Shown here: in pieces, positions 1-5,563 of the stretch
Position numbering within the stretch: the stretch's first letter is position 1
Layout: each line of letters starts with the position of its first letter
Origin: Sphaerochaeta sp.
GTDB lineage: Bacteria; Spirochaetota; Spirochaetia; Sphaerochaetales; Sphaerochaetaceae
Assembly (NCBI GenBank): GCA_003446545.1
Contig: DMAO01000332.1
Location: 1 to 13,028 of the forward strand
Direction of reading: 5' to 3'
DNA length: 13,028 bases
Notes under the pieces: model-generated
Seen by the model: only the letters and a program-made list of their open reading frames with translations
The model's database searches: none
Told to the model about the DNA's origin: nothing
Made by a program: the position numbers and the translations under genes

Positions 1-2
1 GT

Positions 3-257
3 AAGAATCCCGCCTCACTCCATAGCCTTACTCCTTACTGGACGACCAAGTTGGATGGCAAGAAAGTGAACAAACGCTTTGGTCACGATGAGGCGATTCT
101 CATCGAGCAGTAGATCAAGAATCGCAAGGAGATTGAGGTTATCATGGTAGAAATGAAGATTGTTTCGGATCAGGCACTTTCAATATCAGCGAAGTGTAAT
201 AAGCCTTTACCACAGAGAATCAATCCGATTACTAGAGCTGTTTGCCAAGCCACATAA
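3..257 (+). pseudogene. Degraded DUF6788-like fragment (transposon-associated small protein), interrupted by a stop
   Basis: Reading frame 3 from the window edge gives a sequence with the look of the DUF6788 family: a PYWTTKLDGKKVNKRF segment, then an acidic stretch, then IKNRKEIEVIMVEMK. The frame is interrupted by TAG at 111-113, exactly where family members usually carry the tryptophan of a WI-N-R-L-type helix, so a single TGG to TAG change would explain it. Beyond the stop the frame stays open to TAA at 255-257. The 5' end lies outside the window. DUF6788 proteins are small, of unknown function, and commonly sit beside transposases, so this is probably a leftover of a mobile element; no transposase or terminal repeat is visible here. 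The following 258-392 holds no gene, only a weak promoter candidate for rsmI. The family assignment is from remembered pattern and is moderate at best. Confidence 0.45.
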
Positions 258-356
258 TTCACTAGAAATCTCAGCTGTAGGGGTGAGGAGTGTGTGCTGC
301 ATTGTGCACCCATGGGGATGATCCCTTCTGAAAGATCTGTAGTGGTATTCCCCTTC

Positions 357-385
357 TTGTACCCCAGTCCCATAGCGTGTAGACT
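357..385 (+). promoter_or_regulatory. Possible rsmI promoter (weak), leaderless geometry
   Basis: A weak sigma-70-like pair is TTGTAC (357-362), a 17-nt spacer and TAGACT (380-385). The -10 ends 7 nt before the rsmI ATG at 393. Both boxes are poor matches (3/6 and 4/6). It is listed because the spacing repeats what is seen at the Lon-like, NIF3 and lspA genes, and because no Shine-Dalgarno sequence precedes this ATG. Confidence 0.25.
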
Positions 386-392
386 CTATCGC

Positions 393-1100
393 ATGAGTAC
401 CTTATATATGGTAGCCACTCCCATAGGAAACCTTGATGACATCACCTACCGAGCAGTTGAGACGCTGCGAAGCGTTGACGTCATAGCCTGTGAGGACACC
501 CGGCATACACAGACCCTGTTACAAAAATATGACATCCAGAAACGCCTCATCGCTTGCCATGCGCACAACGAGAGCAACTCCGCCCAAGGTATCGTTGCCC
601 TGATGGAAGCGGGAAATGACATAGCCTTTGTAAGCGATGCCGGGACACCCGGTATCAGCGACCCTGGCTTGCGTGTTGTAAAAGCTGTACGTGATGCCGG
701 CTTTACTGTGGTTCCTATCCCGGGGCCCTCAGCTGTTGCTACTCTGATAAGTGTCCCGGGGTATGTGGGAAAGAGCTTTACCTTTGAAGGGTTTCTCTCC
801 CCACGCAAGGGAAGAAGGACTAAAAGATTACAGGAATTGTTAGGACGGAACGAAGCCTTTGTCCTCTATGAATCCCCTTTCCGCATCGTTAAGACCTTGG
901 ATGAACTTGCAGTTCTTGACCCTGTGCGTCAGGTAGTGGTTGGACGGGAGATGACCAAGAAGTTTGAAGAGTTCCTTGTGGGAACTGCTAGGGAAGTCTC
1001 AGGTATTCTTGCAGGCAGACAAGCGATTAAAGGGGAGTTTGCCCTCTGTATTGCCCCTATTGAGGCATCTGACAGCGATGATAACGATAGCGAAGCTTAA
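393..1100 (+). CDS. rsmI: 16S rRNA 2'-O-ribose C1402 methyltransferase RsmI (short form)
   Basis: RsmI uses S-adenosylmethionine to methylate the 2'-O of C1402 in the 16S rRNA decoding centre. The 235-residue protein shows the family's tetrapyrrole-methylase-type fold motifs: YMVATPIGNLDDITYRA (residues 5-21), CEDTRHTQ (33-40), HNES (58-61), VSDAGTPGISDPG (80-92), PIPGPSAV (108-115), FEGFLSPRKG (131-140), VLYESPFR (157-164) and VVGREMTKKFEE (182-193). The ATG at 393 is chosen because the family begins with just such a short LYMVATPIGNL strand; an in-frame ATG at 294 would add 33 unrelated residues. No Shine-Dalgarno site is seen. The protein stops soon after IKGEFALCI, ending in an acidic tail, so it lacks the C-terminal helical domain of roughly 50 residues present in E. 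coli RsmI. The gene overlaps the next methyltransferase gene by 23 nt, suggesting one transcript. Confidence 0.93.
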   Translation: MSTLYMVATPIGNLDDITYRAVETLRSVDVIACEDTRHTQTLLQKYDIQKRLIACHAHNESNSAQGIVALMEAGNDIAFVSDAGTPGISDPGLRVVKAVRDAGFTVVPIPGPSAVATLISVPGYVGKSFTFEGFLSPRKGRRTKRLQELLGRNEAFVLYESPFRIVKTLDELAVLDPVRQVVVGREMTKKFEEFLVGTAREVSGILAGRQAIKGEFALCIAPIEASDSDDNDSEA

Positions 1101-1887
1101 GACTCTCAAAGATCGCACCTGCGTACGCAAGTGCGCCCTCCTCTTTCACGAGCAGAGCCAAAGGATATTGCAGGGCAATGAGCCTGATCGTGTCTATATT
1201 TCCGATCTCTGTTCCTTATTTGTCTCCCACCAGTTTCTTTCGGTATTGGATGATGAACAGCTTAGGGACGTGAAGAATCTTTCTTCTGGACTTTTTTCTG
1301 CATCTGCTTCAAGCCTTCCCTTCATTCTGGAGGACCTTCACTATGGGCTTTTGTCTGCACTGGGAAGCGAACCCTCTGACTGGGACTTTGTTGATAGGCA
1401 AGGGGTGTTGGATGCTTCTTTGCGTGAGGTGCTTCCCCATATACTAATCCTAGACCGCTTACGATCACCTTTCAATGTAGGATCGATCTTCCGAAGTGCC
1501 GACTCGTTTGGCATCGAGCAGATATGGCTGGTTGAAGGTACAGCTTCAGTTACCCACCCCCGTGCTGTCAAATCAGCTCGAGGGTGTGTCGATACAGTTC
1601 CGTATCGGTGGTTTTCAGAATCTGCTCTCATTGAAAAGCTCAGTTCTTCTTCCATGCCCCTGTTTGCCCTTGAACTGGGAGGCGCCGATCTGGAAACGTT
1701 CCCTTTCCCCACATCTGGAGCTGCCATCATAGGAAGCGAAGAGATGGGGGTAAGCCCCGCCTTCTTGTCCTTGTGTGATGGGAGCCTGGGGAGGGTCTCC
1801 ATCGCCCTAGGGGGCACCAAAGGATCGCTGAACGTATCAGTGGCCTCTGGCATCATGTTGCAGAAATGGTATGCTACGATCTGCTAG
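1078..1887 (+). CDS. TrmH/SpoU-family RNA 2'-O-methyltransferase
   Basis: This is a SPOUT-class (alpha/beta-knot) S-adenosylmethionine-dependent RNA 2'-O-methyltransferase of 269 residues. The three SpoU motifs are visible: motif 1 around LRSPFNVGSIFRSAD (128-142) with Asn133 and Arg139; motif 2 IIGSEEMGVSP (217-227) with the Glu and Gly of the cofactor knot; motif 3 SIALGGTKGSLNVSVASGI (241-259) with the SLNVS signature. The N-terminal ~115 residues (KLKTLKDRTCVRKCALLF and following) would be the RNA-binding extension. The ATG at 1078 lies inside the end of rsmI, and the protein start MITIAKLKTL fits the family; an upstream in-frame ATG at 964 would add 38 residues that merely read through rsmI. 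A GAGG lies 12 nt upstream, rather far, so translational coupling to rsmI is likely. The RNA target (tRNA or 23S rRNA) cannot be told from sequence. The stop lies 14 nt inside the end of the convergent protease gene. Confidence 0.88.
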   Translation: MITIAKLKTLKDRTCVRKCALLFHEQSQRILQGNEPDRVYISDLCSLFVSHQFLSVLDDEQLRDVKNLSSGLFSASASSLPFILEDLHYGLLSALGSEPSDWDFVDRQGVLDASLREVLPHILILDRLRSPFNVGSIFRSADSFGIEQIWLVEGTASVTHPRAVKSARGCVDTVPYRWFSESALIEKLSSSSMPLFALELGGADLETFPFPTSGAAIIGSEEMGVSPAFLSLCDGSLGRVSIALGGTKGSLNVSVASGIMLQKWYATIC

Positions 1888-3907
1888 ATGTTACCGCCTG
1901 GTACATCTTTCTCAGTCTGTCTTCAATCTCAAAGTTAAAGTTACCCGCACTATAGTTTCCCTTGGTATTACGTATGCCTACAGGTCTTCCTGTAAGGATG
2001 CGCATTCCTTCATCAATGGTGGTGATGGGGTATATATGGAACTTGTTCTCCTTGATGGCCTCAAGCACCTCATAGGAGATTATCAGGTTACGCACATTCT
2101 GGATTGGGATGATGACACCCTGCTTACCACTCAGGCCGGTAGTGAGGCAGGTCCGATAGAAGCCCTCGATTTTCTCGTTGATGCCTCCAACCGGCTGGAT
2201 CATACCCATCTGGTTGACCGAACCTGTAACGGCTATATCCTGACGTACAGGCAGCTCTCCAATGGCTGAAAGCAAGGCATAGAGCTCAGAAGAAGAGGCG
2301 CTGTCCCCATCGACCTCTGCGTAGGACTGCTCAAAGGCAATGCCTGCATAGATGGAGAGGGGAAAGGTCCTCGCATAGTGCTTGCGCAGATACCCTTCCA
2401 GGATAAGCAGACCCTTGTCATGTATCTCACCACTAAGGCCAGCTTCATGTTCAATATTGACGATGCCTTCGCTACCTGGGGCAACACTGGCGGTAATGAC
2501 CGTCGGTGTGCCGAAGGAAGAGGCTCCCCTGTCCATTATTGCAAGCCCATTGACGACACCGACCTTTGAACCTGTCAGGCTAATGAGCATCTCACCGTTG
2601 AGAATCTCCTCATTGATGCGAAGCTCTGTAATGTTGCTGAAGTAGTCACGTTCCTCGTTTGCCTTGAGGATAAGCGTTCTGTCGATAGTGTCTTTCTTCT
2701 CAATTTCAGCCCAGTAGTCAGCCTCGATGATGATGTCATAGAGCTGGGAGAACTGGGTGGTGAGCTCATTACGGGACTCTGCATACCAGGCACTGTAGCG
2801 CAGCAGCTGGGACAGGGCAGAATTTTCGAGCTTCCTCTTGGTGTGCTTCTCGGCAAATGCATTCAGGTTGGCTATACTCTTGGCTATGTTCTCATCAGTA
2901 GTGGGCATGGCGAAGTCAAACTGTGAAGAAACCTTGAAGAGATTCAGGAACCTCTCATCGTGTTCAGTCAGAGCGTCAAACGTGTCTTCACTACCCATAA
3001 GGATGACCTTTACAGGAATCCTTGTCATCTGTGGCCTGATCTGGCCCTTTCGTAACTCCCCCTTGACCAAAAGGTCTGCCTGCAAGGCAAGAGCTGATGC
3101 ATCGAGATACCGCTTTAGGGCATCCCAAAGGCCCTCTTCAGAGAGCAACTCCTCAGCATTGATGACAATGAAGCCGCCTTCAGCCTCTAGAAGGGATCCT
3201 GCATGCAGGCCCAAGTGGGCGAAATCGGCCTTGTCATCGAGGGTGCCGAAGAGGTTGGAGAAGGTTGGGTAGTTCTCTAGTATCAGGGGTCTTTTACTCG
3301 TCTTGCTATGGTTTACCAGGAGGTTTACCCGATACTTGCGGGCAAAGGGATCTTTTTGGAGTTGTTCGTCTGTAAGGTTCTGTATATGGGAGGCTTGTCG
3401 CCTCAAATCGGAATGGATGTGGCTGAACTGCACCGAAAGGGTCGGGGAATTGAACTCCTGTTCTATGTTTTTGGCCAGCTCTATTGCCTTTTCCTGGAAG
3501 GTGGTGCGATCTTGGGCAAGAAGTGCTACCTTCTGGCTGAACAGCTCCATGGCATCAGAAAATTTTTGGCCTTCCTTGGGGGGGAAGGTGAGGGCGACTG
3601 GGCAGTCAGGCTGGAGGTAATTGTAAGCATAGACAATATCCTGTAAAAGAGAGATATCGGATCTGAACCTCTCAACACTCTCCTTGATAGCTTCGAGTCT
3701 GCCACTGCCTGAGTTACCGCTGACAAAGAGGTTGTATCCTCCCTTCTGGATGGCAAGACCCATTTCCAGTGAGCGTAAAGCCCGTGGTTGACCCACGATA
3801 GAGGGTCCCAAAGCAAGCTTTTTGCACTCCTGTATACGTGCCTCTGTAAAGTCAAAAGCAGCTTCCTCATAGGGAAGTCTCTGTATCTTCGTTACTTTTT
3901 CAACCAT
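1874..3907 (-). CDS. Lon-like ATP-dependent protease, AAA_32/S16 type (YcbZ/AsrA-like)
   Basis: A 677-residue cytoplasmic protease combining an atypical AAA ATPase with a C-terminal Lon (S16) serine-lysine protease domain, as in E. coli YcbZ and Pseudomonas AsrA. The Walker A region is GNSGSGR (64-70), with Arg in place of the usual Lys; from memory this is common in this subfamily. A Walker B-like strand is GGFIVINAEELL (244-255), followed by ALKRYL (263-268). The protease domain carries the catalytic serine in EVDGDSASSSE (531-541, Ser536) and the lysine in GGINEKIEGF (574-583, Lys579); their 43-residue separation equals that of E. coli Lon. The classical Lon N-terminal substrate domain is absent. 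Start choice is open. The ATG at 3907 begins 6 nt after a near-consensus promoter, so it is taken here. A TTG at 3937 has AAGGAG at 3943-3948 and would add ten residues, but needs a promoter further upstream. The gene is divergent from the NIF3 gene. Confidence 0.9.
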   Translation of the reverse strand: MVEKVTKIQRLPYEEAAFDFTEARIQECKKLALGPSIVGQPRALRSLEMGLAIQKGGYNLFVSGNSGSGRLEAIKESVERFRSDISLLQDIVYAYNYLQPDCPVALTFPPKEGQKFSDAMELFSQKVALLAQDRTTFQEKAIELAKNIEQEFNSPTLSVQFSHIHSDLRRQASHIQNLTDEQLQKDPFARKYRVNLLVNHSKTSKRPLILENYPTFSNLFGTLDDKADFAHLGLHAGSLLEAEGGFIVINAEELLSEEGLWDALKRYLDASALALQADLLVKGELRKGQIRPQMTRIPVKVILMGSEDTFDALTEHDERFLNLFKVSSQFDFAMPTTDENIAKSIANLNAFAEKHTKRKLENSALSQLLRYSAWYAESRNELTTQFSQLYDIIIEADYWAEIEKKDTIDRTLILKANEERDYFSNITELRINEEILNGEMLISLTGSKVGVVNGLAIMDRGASSFGTPTVITASVAPGSEGIVNIEHEAGLSGEIHDKGLLILEGYLRKHYARTFPLSIYAGIAFEQSYAEVDGDSASSSELYALLSAIGELPVRQDIAVTGSVNQMGMIQPVGGINEKIEGFYRTCLTTGLSGKQGVIIPIQNVRNLIISYEVLEAIKENKFHIYPITTIDEGMRILTGRPVGIRNTKGNYSAGNFNFEIEDRLRKMYQAVTSSRS

Positions 3908-3913
3908 GCCAGA

Positions 3914-3942
3914 ACTATAGGAGGTGGAACAAATCAAGTCAA
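3914..3942 (-). promoter_or_regulatory. Near-consensus sigma-70-type promoter for the Lon-like protease gene
   Basis: On the minus strand, TTGACT (3937-3942, 5/6 to consensus) is followed by a 17-nt spacer and TATAGT (3914-3919, 5/6). The -10 ends 6 nt before the ATG at 3905-3907, so transcription would begin at or next to the start codon, giving a leaderless message. If so, the AAGGAG/TTG alternative start upstream would not be on this transcript. This is the best promoter match noticed in the window. Confidence 0.6.
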
Positions 3943-3953
3943 CTCCTTATACT
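3925..3953 (+). promoter_or_regulatory. Possible NIF3-gene promoter with a strong -10, leaderless geometry
   Basis: TATACT (3948-3953, 5/6 to the -10 consensus) ends 7 nt before the ATG at 3961. The expected -35 position holds only TGGAAC (3925-3930, 3/6, 17-nt spacer). No Shine-Dalgarno site lies within reach of the ATG; the purine-rich AGGAGG at 3919-3924 is 36 nt away. The promoter interlocks with the divergent promoter of the protease gene, so the two polymerase footprints would overlap. Confidence 0.42.
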
Positions 3954-3960
3954 ATACCCC

Positions 3961-4713
3961 ATGAGACGCAATGAATTGGTTAGATATCTTGATGAGTACC
4001 TTTCTATCGGGCTTTTTTCATCCCTTGACCCCTCGCTCAACTCCTTGGTTGTCGGTGGCTCGGACAAGGAGGTTTCCAAGATTGCCTTTGCTGTCGATGC
4101 ATGCCAAAGGACCTTCGATCTTGCTCACCAGTGGGGAGCGGATATGCTCATTGTCCACCATGGCCTCTACTGGGGAAGTCCCTTAGCCGTTACGGGCGCC
4201 CACTACAGCCGAATCAAGACCCTTCTTGATGGCAATGTCGATCTCTATGTTGCACACCTTCCCCTTGATGCTCATCCTTCTGTCGGCAACAATGCTGTCA
4301 TGGCCTCGTTGCTAGGGCTTGTAGGGGTGCAGCCATTTGCCCAGTTCAAGGCAGTGGAGATCGGCTGCAAGGGAAACCTCCCAAAACCCCTTACTGCCCA
4401 GGAGATAGCAACGCAGCTTGGATTCACCAAGCCCATCATCCTGCCTTTCGGATCCACATTGATTTCAAGCGTAGGCATTGTCAGTGGCGGAGCCAGTGAC
4501 GATGTCCACACCGCCCTCTCAGAAGGCCTGGATTGTTTCATCACTGGAGAGTGTGAGCACCAAATCTATAATGACTGCCTCGAGCAAGGCATAACCATGA
4601 TCGGGGGAGGCCACTACGAAAGTGAGGTCTTCGGGGTCCAGGCGCTTGCTGAACATCTTTCTACGGTATTTGGAGTTCAGGTCCTCTTCCTTGATAATCC
4701 CACTGGCCTGTAG
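3961..4713 (+). CDS. NIF3/DUF34 family metal-binding protein (YbgI/YqfO type)
   Basis: A 250-residue member of the widespread NIF3-like (DUF34) family, sometimes annotated as GTP cyclohydrolase I type 2 or a dinuclear metal-binding protein; its cellular role is not settled. The metal ligands stand out: VHHGLYWG (65-72) gives His66 and His67, AHLPLDAH (98-105) gives Asp103, and GGGHYESEVFG (215-225) gives His218 and Glu222, with the same four-residue spacing as His215/Glu219 of E. coli YbgI. GNN follows shortly after the Asp motif, as usual. Length matches the short form without the inserted middle domain found in Bacillus YqfO. The ATG at 3961 is the first in frame and fits the family N-terminus (ELVRYLDEYL). 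No Shine-Dalgarno site is seen, and a TATACT box ends 7 nt upstream. lspA starts 34 nt after the stop on the same strand. Confidence 0.9.
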   Translation: MRRNELVRYLDEYLSIGLFSSLDPSLNSLVVGGSDKEVSKIAFAVDACQRTFDLAHQWGADMLIVHHGLYWGSPLAVTGAHYSRIKTLLDGNVDLYVAHLPLDAHPSVGNNAVMASLLGLVGVQPFAQFKAVEIGCKGNLPKPLTAQEIATQLGFTKPIILPFGSTLISSVGIVSGGASDDVHTALSEGLDCFITGECEHQIYNDCLEQGITMIGGGHYESEVFGVQALAEHLSTVFGVQVLFLDNPTGL

Positions 4714-4740
4714 GCAAGAGCGAAAAGAGTGTAGTATAGT
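4711..4740 (+). promoter_or_regulatory. Possible lspA promoter, leaderless geometry
   Basis: TATAGT (4735-4740, 5/6) ends 7 nt before the lspA ATG at 4748. TAGGCA (4711-4716, 4/6) lies at an 18-nt spacing as a fair -35. No Shine-Dalgarno sequence precedes the ATG. lspA might also be read through from the NIF3 gene; this box would give it, the 95-residue protein and the propeller gene their own start. Confidence 0.42.
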
Positions 4741-4747
4741 GGTCCCT

Positions 4748-5278
4748 ATGGAAACAAAACAACCAAGTAAGGCAATACCTCTACTGCTAACCCTAGCGGT
4801 GATCATCACCGACCAGCTTTCCAAGGCCTGGATAGTAGCTAATATTGCAGAAAATACTGTAGGATTCCGATTCTTTGGGGACTTCCTTGCTATTGTGCAT
4901 GTGCGCAACACCGCCATTGCTTTCAGCATGGGAGTAGGCTTTCCTACCTTGGTCAAGCTTATGGGATTCATTTTTCTCCCAATTATCCTCCTTATCGGGG
5001 TAAGCGTGCTATACTTCTCCAAGAAGGTTGAGCTCACCCGCCTGCAGAGGTGGACCCTAGCGCTCTTCTTGGGTGGCGGGGTTGGTAATCTGATAGATAG
5101 AATTTTCCGCTCCTTCAGGGTGGTCGATTTCATCAGTGTGAAGGTCTATGGTTTTTTGGGCTTTGAGCGATGGCCTACCTGGAACATTGCCGATGCCTCC
5201 TTGGTGGTCAGTGGAATCCTGATCGCCCTTACGATACTATGGACTCCTACGAAGAAGAAGGAATTAAACGATGTCTAA
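4748..5278 (+). CDS. lspA: Lipoprotein signal peptidase (signal peptidase II)
   Basis: LspA is the inner-membrane aspartyl protease that removes the signal peptide from prolipoproteins after diacylglyceryl transfer to the lipobox cysteine. The 176-residue protein has the family's four membrane segments (about 9-31, 68-90, 103-116 and 151-166) and its conserved blocks: TDQLSK (21-26), VRNTAIAFSM (52-61), GGGVGNLIDRI (109-119), VVDFI (125-129) with catalytic Asp127, and WNIADASL (145-152) with catalytic Asp149. The ATG at 4748 gives the usual N-terminus; longer in-frame starts would run back into the NIF3 gene and add basic residues without family resemblance. The C-terminus is lysine-rich (PTKKKE). 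The stop overlaps the start of the next gene by 8 nt, implying translational coupling. Confidence 0.95.
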   Translation: METKQPSKAIPLLLTLAVIITDQLSKAWIVANIAENTVGFRFFGDFLAIVHVRNTAIAFSMGVGFPTLVKLMGFIFLPIILLIGVSVLYFSKKVELTRLQRWTLALFLGGGVGNLIDRIFRSFRVVDFISVKVYGFLGFERWPTWNIADASLVVSGILIALTILWTPTKKKELNDV

Positions 5279-5558
5279 GAAATCCAATACTATCTGGTTC
5301 ATGCTGGTGGCGACAGTACTCAACATTGTGCTCATGCTTGTTCTGTTTCTGGTTTGTTTTGTCCTCATCACACGATTTGTAGACCCTGCAAGTTCCTTAG
5401 TCCCCCTATGGCTGGGGCTCTCATTCCTGGTGAGTATCGGTGGGAGCTTCTGGCTGTACTCTGTCATCATCAAGTGGATGACCAAGCGTTTTGAGCTTGA
5501 GGAAAAATTGGCCCCCCTGTTTTCCAGAAAGAGAAAAAAACCTCGTCGTGAGGAGTAG
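5271..5558 (+). CDS. Small two-segment membrane protein of unknown function
   Basis: I do not recognise this 95-residue protein. It has a short basic N-terminus (MSKKSN), a long hydrophobic stretch at about 8-35, a short loop with VDPASS (37-42), a second hydrophobic segment at about 43-66, and a soluble charged tail ending in a strongly basic cluster (RKRKKPRREE). By the positive-inside rule both ends would be cytoplasmic, making a hairpin in the inner membrane. The start is well supported: AAGGA at 5258-5262 lies 8 nt before the ATG, and the ATG overlaps the lspA stop region. It sits between lspA and the propeller-protein gene in a run of three genes with almost no spacing. No catalytic motif is evident. 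A role linked to lspA or the envelope is only suggested by position. Confidence 0.8.
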   Translation: MSKKSNTIWFMLVATVLNIVLMLVLFLVCFVLITRFVDPASSLVPLWLGLSFLVSIGGSFWLYSVIIKWMTKRFELEEKLAPLFSRKRKKPRREE

Positions 5559-5563
5559 GTGTG

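Noticed and set aside
313..324. GGGAT-ATCCC inverted repeat upstream of rsmI as an operator or terminator
   Set aside because: The arms are only five bases with one base between them and no T-run follows, so neither a hairpin nor a named operator can be supported.
294..392. Longer rsmI start at the ATG at 294
   Set aside because: The extra 33 residues do not resemble any RsmI N-terminus, while the ATG at 393 gives the standard one.
1871..2269. 132-codon plus-strand open frame across the end of the Lon-like gene
   Set aside because: It lies opposite the conserved protease domain and shows no motif or start signal; it is a shadow of the coding strand.
3907..3937. TTG start for the Lon-like protease with AAGGAG at 3943-3948
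   Set aside because: A real possibility, kept as an alternative. The ATG at 3907 was preferred because a near-consensus promoter begins transcription right at it, which would exclude the TTG from the message, and because the ten extra residues look unrelated to the family.
4519..5133. 204-codon minus-strand open frame across the NIF3/lspA junction
   Set aside because: Both plus-strand genes here have full conserved motifs; this frame is antisense, highly basic and unlike any family.
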